A stretch of DNA of 38,961 nt from Lingula anatina (lineage: Eukaryota; Brachiopoda; Lingulata; Lingulida; Lingulidae): the NCBI RefSeq assembly GCF_001039355.2, contig NW_019773858.1:1-38961 (forward strand). The letters run 5' to 3'. The notes beneath the pieces are model-generated. The model was given only the letters and a program-made list of their open reading frames with translations, was not told where the DNA came from and did not search any database. The translations under genes were made by a program, and so were the position numbers. Shown here piece by piece: positions 11,246 to 20,850 of this stretch (positions are counted from its first letter, which is position 1; every line of letters begins with the position of its first letter).

Positions 11246-12830
11246 AACAAACAGATAACAACCAGGAGCGTTCTCTCTGAGCACAACTGTACTTGTACTA
11301 ATATCTCTCTTTTATTTAAAAAAAATGGGAACTAAAATCTCGGTACTGATATGTTTTGTTTCCTATTGGAATTTTGTACGGGTGAATGCTTATTCTCTTT
11401 AGCTTTCAATCTCTGAAATATTTGTGTAACAGATTGTTTCTAGTAATAAAAACACTCAATGTGGTACTGTGTAATAGAGGTATTTTATATCACTTGTAGA
11501 AAAGAAATAAAAATGAAGAGATCTGCACAACCGTTTTGGTCATTCACAAAGTACAGAATGAGTAAAGAGCGCGGCAAACGGCTATGATCCCGTGAAAGAA
11601 ATATCAAATCAGAGTACATGATAAGTGCCCGCCAAAGAGAATGAAGGAAAGAAAGAAAGAAATTTGTTGGTGATCTATTCGTTTATTAAGTAATTAATGT
11701 TTTAATTAGTTAGTAGTTAACTAATTTACGATATAAGTACTGGCTTTCTTTCTAATATATATAAAATCTTGCCACTGGGACAGGAAGAGTTCAGAGGAAA
11801 ATTTGTGAAGCAATCATTTTGTTATTAAATCGCTATTATTTTCATAATTTCAAGACTACCAGACAAACACGTCTAAGGCCTCAATTGTACTAAATCTGAA
11901 GTACTAGCTTAAGTTGGATATATCCATAATTATCTTAAGGTGTATATTGTTTCAAATTTCAGATATCTAGGTCCTCCAGCAGCAAAAATGTTGGTAATAG
12001 CTGGTGTCTAGCTTCACCTACCTTAATAGATATCCAGAACTAACAGACTGAAGGTATGTCATGTATGAACTGATATACAGGGTATTGCCTAAATTTCATT
12101 TTATGTAAACTTTAATTCTGTATAAATTTTAATTAGCTCATTAATTTGCCCAATGTACAATTTCTTTTTTTTTTTTACCAAACCAAATTCTGATCACAGA
12201 CTATTGTGGTGCAATTAAAATAATTTTCATTTAAAGCGTTAATTTGAGAAATTTTAAAATAATGTTTTATTTGTATACCCCATCCACATTTTATCAGTCT
12301 AATCTTTTTTTTTTCAGATATTCTGCGTTTTGTCCAAAAGCACATTAAATCTGCATAAGGTAATAGAGATAATGCCTACTAAGCTTAAATGTACATTTAG
12401 TTTAAATGCCTGAAATACAAGTATGTGTAAATGTTCACATGCCTTTTGTCAAGTGAAAAGTACTGCTGTCATAAATACATTTTAATACATGTAATGTTTT
12501 TTTAATGTTTTCAGTTTGTCACCATCTAAGTAAGATGTATGATAAAATTGTTTTATTTTGGCAACAAAACCTATTTACACTACTGTGCCTGATCAGTTAA
12601 TTGAGGATTATGGTAAATCAGGGGAGTATAAATTAACCTTTAAAGGAATTCAAGTAAAAGACATTACTTGAAGAGATTTAAGATTAAAACTTGTTTTGAA
12701 TAAATTAGAAAATATAATATTCCTTAATGAAAGAGTACCAAGTGAAGTGTGGAATAACAAATTTTGGTATGTTCTCGGTCAGCAATAAGAGCAGTGCAGT
12801 GGAAAATTTTGCATGGAATTTATCCAACGC
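11246..12830. other. AT-rich intergenic sequence
   Basis: No gene is recognised. It contains a short GAAA microsatellite near 11,641-11,662 and several T-runs. Confidence 0.5.
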
Positions 12831-13000
12831 ACGGGTTTTAGGATCGTATGTCCCCTGCGAATTTTGCGTGCAGTAGAATCCGTGGAGGTCGAAGAGGTAG
12901 AGGGAAGTCTGCCTTGCGAGTTGCAAGAGGCAAATGAGATGTTCTTTCAAGCAGAGACGCTAATTGCAAGGTGCAAAGGTCGTGGGAATTGTACTCATTT

Positions 13001-13240
13001 AAGCTTAGGTCCCAACCGAACGTTCGGGCTGCTACGTGTGGTCTACGGCCAAAAAAAGGGGGAAAACGTGGGAGTTCGTGCGTGAGGAGCACGTCTATCG
13101 TACGACTTTTGGTGGACGCAAACAGCACGTAGAAACTTTTTACCAATTATTTGATTCCTTCTCCGCGATCTAGCTACGTCCTAGCCGGACGCAAGGAACT
13201 GAAAGACCGTGCGTCCAAAACGAAGTTGGGACCTAGGCTT
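13001..13240. mobile_element. MITE copy A, TIR AAGCYTAGGTCCCAAC
   Basis: A GC-rich 240-bp element opens AAGCTTAGGTCCCAAC and closes GTTGGGACCTAGGCTT, a 16-base terminal inverted repeat with one mismatch. The interior shares long blocks with copy B (GTGGGAGTTCGTGCGTGAGG, GCGATCTAGCTACGTCCTAG). No target duplication is clear. Composition differs sharply from the AT-rich surroundings. Confidence 0.8.
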
Positions 13241-13680
13241 TATTGAGTTTGTCTTGCTACCTGCGTACGTGTCACGCACTCACCACTATTGAAGAGAAAG
13301 CAACGCACGGCGAAAGTAGTTCCCTTTTGCTTCACACTTGCCTCACACACTTGTGGTGACGTACGCGGTTAGTACGTCAGTTTTGCCTACTGTTCTCTTT
13401 TTTCTTCTTCTTTCTCCTTCTTTTCTGCTGTCTAAGCTTATTTCCTTGCCTTTTGGAAGCATATTAGAAGCTGAATTAAGCAAAATTCGAAATTTTTGAA
13501 AATTGTTGTACAGGTTGCACTATCGTCGTTAATTTTCGAGACAAGAGCGTGCGTCGTGAGTACACCTTTTATACTCCTGCCGTAGGGGTGACGCACGTGC
13601 GACACGGCCTGACTGTTCGCAGATTATTCGTAGAATCTTTTGGACATGTCCAACATCATCCGTACGTGCATACGGGCTGT

Positions 13681-13874
13681 AGCCTAGGTCCCAACCAAAC
13701 GTGCAGGCTGCTATGTATGGGGAAAACGTGGGAGTTCGTGCGTGAGGAGCACGTCCATCGTGCGACTTTTGAAGGACGCAAACAGCACGTAGAAAATTTC
13801 GACATGATCAACAGCCGCTACGTGCGATCTAGCTACGTCCTAGCCGGACGCAAGGAACCTAAAAACCTAGGCTT
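13681..13874. mobile_element. MITE copy B of the same family
   Basis: It opens AGCCTAGGTCCCAAC and closes AACCTAGGCTT, and is about 194 bp. Compared with copy A it lacks the piece carrying ACGAAGTTGGGA before the right tip and a short block near the left end. The open frame that spans it (about 13549-13920) is a by-product of low stop density in GC-rich repeat DNA. Confidence 0.75.
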
Positions 13875-13984
13875 GTCTGCGAACTCCAAATTTCGCAAGA
13901 GGGACTTGCGTTGCACGTGAGATTCTGCGCAAACTTTGCACGCAAACAGGCCGTAAGAGCTCGTGCGGCCGGTGTGAAGGGAAT

Positions 13985-14240
13985 GGATGTACGCCCTAAT
14001 GCATGTCCGTAGGACATGTATTCCAAGGAATGAGTGTCCAGCGGACATTAAGTCCTGGGAATGCATGTCCTGGGCCCTCCGTTCCTAGGAATACATGTCC
14101 GAGGAGATAATTTCCTGGGACTGAAAGTCCTCCGGACAACTGTTACTTAGTAATTTTCATCCTACAGACAGGCATCGGTGTCCTAGTCGGACATGTTTTC
14201 CCAAGTTAACTAGGAATTGATGTCCCCTGATGTTGCTTTG
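13985..14240. repeat. Subterminal palindromic words of the Ginger-like element
   Basis: ATGTCC/GGACAT and CCTGGGAAT/ATTCCTAGG-type words recur in both orientations about a dozen times, including a perfect 7-base-arm hairpin at 14002-14018. The opposite end carries GGACCTCCGTTCCTGGGGGA. Such arrays commonly bind transposase, but binding is inferred. Confidence 0.65.
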
Positions 14241-14487
14241 TGTTTCTATTGTTGTTGAAAAAAATGAAATTTATTAGGTTTAGAATGAGATTATGTTATT
14301 TTCAATTACATATAGACAGATTTCATTCGGTTAAATTTCTTTTTTAAAAACAAAGTGAGAAAAACGATATCGGACCCACCTAAATTAACTAAATGAAAGA
14401 GAAAATAAAGAATCAACAATAACATAATAATGTTTAAAATTTTATTTTATTACTTGTGTTATCTTTATTTTCTTCAATCGATTCATA

Positions 14488-16995
14488 TCATTCTATATGT
14501 AATTTCAAATTGGCCCCGTTTACTGCTCCTTTCAAGATATCACTCTCCACAGTCCTCAACATATAAGCTTTGTTTTTTGTTTGTCCTCCCACCACGTATG
14601 GACCCAGCCATGGATCTTTGTTTTTGTCCCCTTTGCGGTCCGATCTTCTCTTGTTCTTTTTTAACACTTTGGTGCCCACAGGGATTGCCTGTAATGAGAA
14701 GGACATCTACATGCATTTTTATCCATAGGCAGTTTACCATTTAATGAAAAATATACAGAATAAATACATTAATATCTCATGACCTCTAAAAACGTACGAG
14801 TTACAAATTAACACGAAGCTGATTTTTGAAATGTCAAAAAGTTACTAAAAAAACTAAAATGAAAGTGAAAGGTTTATTGTCTGTGGTTTACTTACATCCT
14901 GGATGATATGCCTTCTGTCATAATCTCGTTTTTGTCTCTCTTGTGCTATGTTTTCAAGAATGACCTGCCCTGCTTTGGACATAGCGTCAGATCTTTTCTC
15001 TATGGCTTTTTTGGACGTCATGTGGGTTCACTTCTTCGTGTTCTTCATCTGATCCACTCCCTGTACAGTCGACATCCTGCAGAAGCACATGCTCTTTGGT
15101 AAAGAAACATTAATAACTTTAGAGGTAACGTATCATATTTTTCACCATCTCGCTAAAATTCAGCTGCAGTGAGTATTGAATTTCATTGTAGGCCTAAATA
15201 TTCAGACCCGTAGCCCCGGGGGGGGGGGGGGTTCGGGAGGCTCAAAGGAACCCCCCTTTTTGCTGGGAAAAGGTCCACTGTGGGTAAATTTGATCTAGAT
15301 AAACTAAGGATTCATGACGAAAGTTCTACATTTTCAGAAAAAGAACCCCCCTTTTGCAATTGCTGCCTACGGACCTGATATTAATGCATTTGATCACATG
15401 ATGAATCAACATTTATATAAGAAAACAATTTGATATACTTAAGATCCCCAAACCATGTTACATACCTACCATACATTGCAAAGAAAGGTGAGAATTTAGT
15501 GGTGCTCTGCCTTGCTGTGTTATAGGCGAAGACCACTTGCTTTAGAAGCACATCCCACTGAGCCTCGTCTTTCAATTTCATAAGCATCTTCTCCAATGTT
15601 TGGTTGAATCTTTCTGAAATAATATAAAGTTTTATTGTCATCATTTTCTTCGCACATTAAAGAAAAATTGACTTATGTTAATCAAGAAATCAAAACTTTT
15701 TACCTGTTAGTTCATTGCACTGGGAGTGATATGCACTACCCTGTAGTTCTGCGATGGCTAATTTTCAGTGAGTTTGTTATCTCTTCTACAAGGGCGTTAT
15801 TAAATTCCCTTCCTTGGCACTTATCAGCTTCTTTGGGAAACCAAAACTGATAAAACAAGTAAAATATCAGTTATATAATTAATCAATTAAATACAACGTT
15901 GCGTATAAGCATTGATTTTAACAATGTTTTAAATATCCCCTTTTCATCCATATTTTTTTCAATATTTCATAGCTTACTTTAATTTTAAACAGTGGTTTCT
16001 ATGTAAGATCTCATTACCACATAAAAAGATCTAGTAGGAAGGACGCCATTCCTGTGGCCTCTTTCGATGGCAAGGCCCTTGCTTGCGCCCATTTGCTGTA
16101 GTAGCATGTCACCGTGCATATGTATTTATTACCACTGCTGGAAGTTGGTAGCGGCCCTACAAGATCTATTCCTATCTGTAAAATAAGTTTAAATATTATT
16201 TTCCTGGTAAAACAATATCCGCATTTCATATACCTAAATAAAACTTTATATTTTAATGCATTGTTTATTTTACATTAAATTGCGGTAGGAATAAATATTT
16301 ACTGAATGCCAGGGCACAGCGTCTTGGACTGGGATGGGATGTAGCTCTGGGGCTACAAGGTTGGCCTTCTTATTCACTCTTTGGCATCTCTCGCAAGCCT
16401 CAATGTAGGACCTAACGTCCCCCAACACATTTGGCCACCAAAACCGTTTGCCTATTTTATGTAAAGTTTTATCTCTGCCGTGATGTCCGCCTACAATATA
16501 AATAAGTAAACTTAAAACAAATTAAGAAAAATGCCATAAAATATGAAGATAAACTATAAGGTAAGGTACGTGATTCTTTGAAATAAGTACTTGCCCATTG
16601 GAGAAGCATGTAGCTCCTCAAGCACCTGACGAATTTCCCTTCCTGTCATCAGTACTTTCTTCCAGGGGTTGGAAGTCTCCGACGTGCTACATGTAGCTTC
16701 ATTGGCACTTTCTTGGACATCTTTCTTGTCTACTTTGTCCTTTTTATAATACAGTATATTTTTCTCTAACCGTAAATACAAAATTTATAACTAATTTTAC
16801 ATACTCTGTGTTATATGGAAAAAAAACGAATATGCAAGTATACTAAAGTATATGTATACTCATAGTCACCTTAAATTTAGCTGTGCAGTTCTCCTCAGAG
16901 ATCTTTTTTCTTGCCTCTGACAAGCCAGGGGAAAATTTTCCTTGCAAGTACCTCACAATGTCAGCGGGATTTGCCCTTGCCCTTGTCTTCCCCAT
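14488..16995 (-). pseudogene. Intron-bearing Ginger-type DDE transposase (integrase), frameshifted
   Basis: Eight minus-strand exons can be read: 16995-16870, 16763-16595, 16490-16303, 16175-16018, 15846-15704, 15613-15466, about 15076-14896, and 14688-14488 (stop). The order is: N-terminus MGKTRARANPADIVRYLQGK; an H2C2 zinc module (GGHHGRDKT ... CERCQRV); the core with IGIDLVGPLP (first Asp); CQGREFNNAL, where family members usually have Asp before QG; ERFNQTLEK with the Glu region; YNTARQSTTKFSPF; and a C-terminal SH3-like piece with DPWLGPYVV. Intron 2 uses GC-AG (GG|GCAAGT); the others are GT-AG. Splicing preserves phase between most exons, but exon 5 needs a frame change before SAYHSQ and exon 7 one at an A6 run. 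The missing Asp plus frameshifts mean an inactive copy. A TATA-like TATATATAAG lies about 45 bases upstream of the ATG. Confidence 0.85.
15203..15377. mobile_element. MITE with TIR CAGACCCGTAGCC, inserted in a transposase intron
   Basis: The left tip CAGACCCGTAG and right tip CTACGGACCTG are imperfect inverses. Inside are a run of 14 G (15218-15231) and C-rich blocks AACCCCCCTTTT that could pair with it. It lies wholly inside intron 6 of the Ginger-like transposase, so it is younger than that insertion. CAG termini suggest a hAT-type MITE, but an 8-base target duplication is not clear. Confidence 0.65.
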
Positions 16996-17355
16996 TCTTA
17001 ATATTGTCAGGTGAAAGTAGAAAGCATGTGCTCTTCTTATATATAGTAGAGGCTCCACTGCACATCCAATCAGAAGTAGCCACGGCCTTATATAGACTCT
17101 CTTGATGACTTTTCTACAACATTGTCCAATCATAACTCATAGATAATCTTTAAAATTATTATTTTCTTGCATAAAAATATTAAAATGAAAGCTATGTGAT
17201 TTTTTCCTCGCCAAAATAGTGTGCCATAAACAAGCCTATATATATTTTTTTTTGTAAAAAAATAAATAAAAATAAAAAAGACGTTAAAAGTATTTAAAAG
17301 CTTTGCAGAAAGTAGGACCTCCGTTCCTGGGGGACAAGCATTCCTTTCACACCGG

Positions 17356-17474
17356 TTGTGACCGAGGCTTTACTTGATTTCTTGCCCGCGATCTAGCTAC
17401 GGCCCGGCCAGATGAGAGGAACCTAAAAAACGTACGTCCTGAAAATCGTTCGTGGAGTTGGGACCCAGGCTTAA
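17356..17474. mobile_element. Right-hand remnants of the GC-rich MITE cluster
   Basis: Immediately outside the CCGG duplication lies GTTGTGACCGAGGCTT (ending 17370), whose inverse AAGCCTCGGTCACAAC differs at two positions from the AAGCCTAGGTCCCAAC tip. After it, bases 17371-17474 match the right half of copy A (shared GCGATCTAGCTACG and GTTGGGACC.AGGCTT). The Ginger-like element therefore inserted into an older nest of these MITEs. Confidence 0.75.
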
Positions 17475-17654
17475 ATCAGTCTTGGTACGTCTCTTTCCAG
17501 CTTCTTTCATGGTTTCAGTGAGTTGGACTATGACACGTGTCTTTATATACCCTCCAAAAGACACGCGTAACCAAAGTCACGAGTTACTAAACTGACGTGT
17601 CAAAAACCAAATAAATGACCTCGATCTTTACCAAAGGTATATAAAGCAAAAAGG

Positions 17655-17822
17655 AATAAATAAATAAATAAATAAATAAAAATAATCAATAAAGTGCGAA
17701 CTACAGATGAGAGGGTGGGGGAGTGGGGCGAGGTGGGATCCGGACCTTTGGACGTAGTGGTAGCCTCCATGTACACTTACCTTACATGTTGGCACGCTAA
17801 CCACTACACAGACGAGCGGAAT
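17655..17822 (-). mobile_element. tRNA-derived SINE head with TTTA-repeat tail
   Basis: On the minus strand, GTGTAGTGGTTAGCGTGCC gives a good polymerase III A box, and GGTCCGGATCCCACC, about 45 bases downstream, is a good B box (GGTTCGAATCC type). Minus-strand reading then reaches a TTTATTTATT simple repeat (plus-strand AAATA repeats, about 17,655-17,684), as expected for a SINE tail. The tRNA fold is degenerate, so it is not a functional tRNA. Confidence 0.6.
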
Positions 17823-18387
17823 TCCCAAACCGATTATGTTTTGTATTATATGTGGCTCACCAGAAGGATTTCCATATACATTTATAATTGTATCATTTAA
17901 CCATATTATTGCATAAGGATAGGACTTTCAAATGGCCGGACTTACATTACTGATGTAGTGCACTGAATTTTGGTATTTCTACAAAGTAATATTATCTGCT
18001 GAAGTCTACCTGGACACCTGAAGTAAGCAACTCTAACACAAGCTAACAATAACTAACCACTGCACTACCTGTGCAGTTCTTTATTATAGAACCAGTTATG
18101 CAAATGACCCAATGCTACAAGTCCAATAAATATAATTGGCTAGTTTACTACTGCATAACCACTGCAATGCAACACTTTACCATAATTGTTTGAGATGTTA
18201 TCACATTGCCATTATGTAAGTTCTACACTGACATAGGTGTAAGAGGACTAAAAGCCGGCCAGTAATACAAGTCCTACCTACCATACGTATAATTATGAAC
18301 TTAAGCCTCGGAAGGACTATAATTCTCAAGTAACGGTAGTTCAACTGACAACCACTACCAGAGGGGGACTTGGATTACTGTTACACC
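17823..18387. other. Intergenic sequence, nothing recognised
   Basis: No coding or repeat signal that I can name. Confidence 0.45.
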
Positions 18388-18640
18388 GATAAGAAAACCG
18401 CTGCCTGGAGACTGCTGTCGTTGAGGGCTACCGGGTGCGCCGCAGAGATGAAGGCCGGTGAAAGAACCGATGCCTGGATACCGCTGTCGTCGTGGGCTGC
18501 CGAGAACGGTGCTGAGATGAGGGCCAGTGAGAAAACCCTTGTTGAGAGAACGCTGTCATTATGGGCTGCTGGTTGCACCCCTGAGATGAGAAATGGTGAG
18601 AGAACGGCTGCCAGGGACAGCTGTCATCAATGGCATACCA
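18388..18640 (+). repeat. 69-bp minisatellite, about 3.5 diverged copies
   Basis: Units begin GAGATGArGGCCGGTGAGAG-like and continue through CTGTCGTCGTGGGCTGCC. The middle unit (starting near 18448) is 69 bases. Because 69 is a multiple of three, the plus strand reads as a spurious 106-residue repetitive protein. A related fragment lies at about 23,846-23,940. Confidence 0.75.
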
Positions 18641-18749
18641 ATGTCAGACAGAGACCGAGGGTGCCAAACTTCCTGGGAAACATCATGTAGCGTTGTGTGA
18701 TGTCCTTTGCTGCAATTCTTGCTGCTGCTGTGCGGCGCCCAGGGGAGGT

Positions 18750-18836
18750 ACATTCAGATGCAACATGTCCTGGTCGTAGACAATTCCTGCAAAGACAATC
18801 AGAATGAACACACTCAAACCTCTTCTTGGCTGTCAT
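18750..18836 (-). pseudogene. Gag zinc-knuckle scrap, BEL/Pao-type LTR retrotransposon
   Basis: The minus strand reads AKKRFECVHSDCLCRNCLRP followed by GHVASECTS, a perfect CX2CX4HX4C zinc knuckle (18750-18791) with the 'CxxCLRPGH' context typical of gag polyproteins of BEL/Pao elements. Only about 30 residues are recognisable and no protease, polymerase or LTR is adjacent. Confidence 0.6.
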
Positions 18837-19055
18837 TTCATTATAAACTTCACACTGTGCAGTACTTGATTACATCCGCTAACAACACAGACGGGCTGCA
18901 ATGAGGGTCTCGTTGGCATCTTGGAGAATAAATGATCAAAAAATTTCTTCTGCTCAGTGACTGGCTGACATAATGAAGACACTTTATGGCTACTTGAACT
19001 GGAGTGAACCTTCTTCTGTCAGGAAGGCGTCAAAAAGTGACCTCACTATGTCTTA

Positions 19056-19279
19056 GACCCCATTCCCATAGATTTTAGAGCAATCTATCCCTGCGGGGAG
19101 TCTCACTAGATTACTGTCAGCTTAGCCGGCTTAAGCGTCTGGCACGCCTACTAAAAGCTTGAGGGGGTAATTAACTATGGTGCCCGCTCTGCTGACTGCA
19201 ATTTAGCGTGAACCCCAAGGGAGTTAGGTCGATCTAAATCTAAATTTCTGGATCGATCTAAATCTCTGGGAATGCACCC
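19056..19279. mobile_element. PIF/Harbinger-like MITE with TTA target duplication
   Basis: The left tip GACCCCATTCCCATAGATTT and the inverse of the right tip, GGGTGCATTCCCAGAGATTT, match at most positions. TTA flanks both sides (19053-19055 and 19280-19282). TWA duplications with G-rich tips are the hallmark of Harbinger elements. It is about 224 bp with no coding capacity, and lies just upstream of the LINE. Confidence 0.7.
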
Positions 19280-19494
19280 TTATACCCAGCTTTCCAAATC
19301 CTGGTCTGCTTCAATGGCATCGTAGTCTTCCAAGGTATTGATGTAACCGTTGTTTGCTGTTTCGCATTCTGTCTTCAGTGCAATCAAAACACTACTTCAT
19401 TTATCTGAATTAGTTTAGGTGAAATAGAAAATAAGGTTCAAGGCATTTAGTGTTATTTTAGAGCTATTACCCATCTTAATACTCGCGTTTGATA

Positions 19495-20850
19495 ATGTTG
19501 CGTATCGGCATGCGCAATGTAAGGGGGTTAGCAAAAAAATTAAGTGATGATAACTTCATCTCCACAGTACAAAGTTTTGACATCTTTGTATGCATAGAAA
19601 CTTTTAGCACTGTAAGATCAAAGATAGCACTGCCTGGTGGCACCCATGGACACACTGAACATCTCAGAACAAAAACTAAAATGAAAGGCAGACCATCAGG
19701 TGGAATAGTGATATATTACAAAAAGGAACTTATGAAAGGCATCCATGTACTTAGTAGTAAAAGTGACAATCTACTGTGGGTTCAACTTGCCAGTGAACAT
19801 GTTGGTCTAGAGAAAGATGTGTTTTTATGTGCAGTATATGTTAAGCCTTGCAATGGCCTTTCAGATGAAAGAACTATAGAAATATTAGAAGAGGAAATTG
19901 CTAATTACCAACCACATGGGTCAATTTGCCTAATTGGAGATTTTTATGCAAGAACTGGGACATTGCCCGACTTTATTAAAGATGATAACATGTTTGGTAT
20001 ACCTATGACTGCCAGTTACCCAACAAATAGATTGTCACAGAAGAGAAATAATATTGATACCATAGTCAACACTCAAGGAAAAACTTTGCTGGAATTGTGT
20101 AGGAGTAGCAATTTAAGAATCCTCAATGGTAGAACTAAAGGTAATTTAGTTGGCTATCCTACCTGCTTTAACAAGCATGGATGCAGTGCAGTAGACTATG
20201 CAATCACAAGTGAGGGACTAATGAGCAAAGTAATGTATCTTACAGTGTCACCCATAGATTACCTATCAGATCATTGTCTGTTGGACCTTGCAATCAGCAC
20301 CACAGGTACTAAAGCTATGTCAAATGCCCACTCAATCCATAAATTTAAAGACCGCTACATCTGGGATACAGAGTCAACTGAAATTTTTTTAAAAGCTCTT
20401 GAAACTGAGGAAAGTCTAAAATCAATCAGTCAAGCACAGACTACACACTTCCCAGTCTCTAAAGATGGAATCAAAAATGCCTGCGATAAACTCACAGATA
20501 TCATTGAAAAAGCTGCAGACATGTCTCTTCGTAAAAGAAAAACTGCTACAAACACAAAAACAAAACAGAAACCAAAAAGAATGAAAAAACAACCATGGTT
20601 CGACAACACTTGTTCTGAAATTAGGAGGAATATCAAACATCTTGGAAAACTATTACAAAATAATCCACATAACAACTATATCTCACAAACTTTCCAGATA
20701 ACAACAAGGAAATATAAACAACTGCTAAGGCAAAAAAAGAGGGAATACAAAGATGCACTATTAACAAAACTGCTAAATTCTGAAAAAAAAAACCCAGAAG
20801 AATTTTGGCAAACTCTAAAAACCCTGAAGGAAAAGAGAGGACAAAAGTAA
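19495..20850 (+). pseudogene. LINE ORF, endonuclease half
   Basis: The frame starts MLRIGMRNVRGLAKKL, the usual N-terminus of an APE-type endonuclease. It continues with FVCIET (metal-binding Glu), GGIVIYYKKEL, LIGDFYARTG (GDFN-type catalytic motif with Tyr in place of Asn), TCFNKHGCSAVDYAI (near the S-V-D-Y box) and SDHCLL (the terminal catalytic SDH). These nick target DNA in target-primed reverse transcription. About 150 basic linker residues follow. The change of GDFN to GDFY removes a normally invariant Asn, so endonuclease activity is doubtful even in this uninterrupted segment. Confidence 0.9.

Larger units (their letters stand above)
13973..17351 (-). mobile_element. Ginger-like DNA transposon, TIR TGTGAARGGAATG, CCGG target duplication
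   Basis: Left tip TGTGAAGGGAATGGATGT (13973 on) is the inverse of the right tip CAAGCATTCCTTTCACA (ending 17351). Both are flanked by CCGG (13969-13972 and 17352-17355). TGT termini with a 4-base duplication and an H2C2-plus-DDE integrase with introns fit the Ginger families of cut-and-paste elements that share ancestry with Ty3/gypsy integrases. Subterminal regions (13,985-14,240 and about 17,310-17,345) are filled with short palindromic words such as CATGTCCGTAGGACATG, probably transposase-binding sites. It is about 3.38 kb. The coding region is frameshifted, so the copy is probably dead. Confidence 0.85.

Noticed and set aside
13549-13920. 123-residue open frame on the plus strand
   Set aside because: It runs through MITE copy B and its flanks, where GC-rich repeat sequence has few stops. 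It has no recognisable protein motif.
18370-18690. 106-residue repetitive protein
   Set aside because: It is the translation of the 69-bp minisatellite, with no start context or neighbouring exon.
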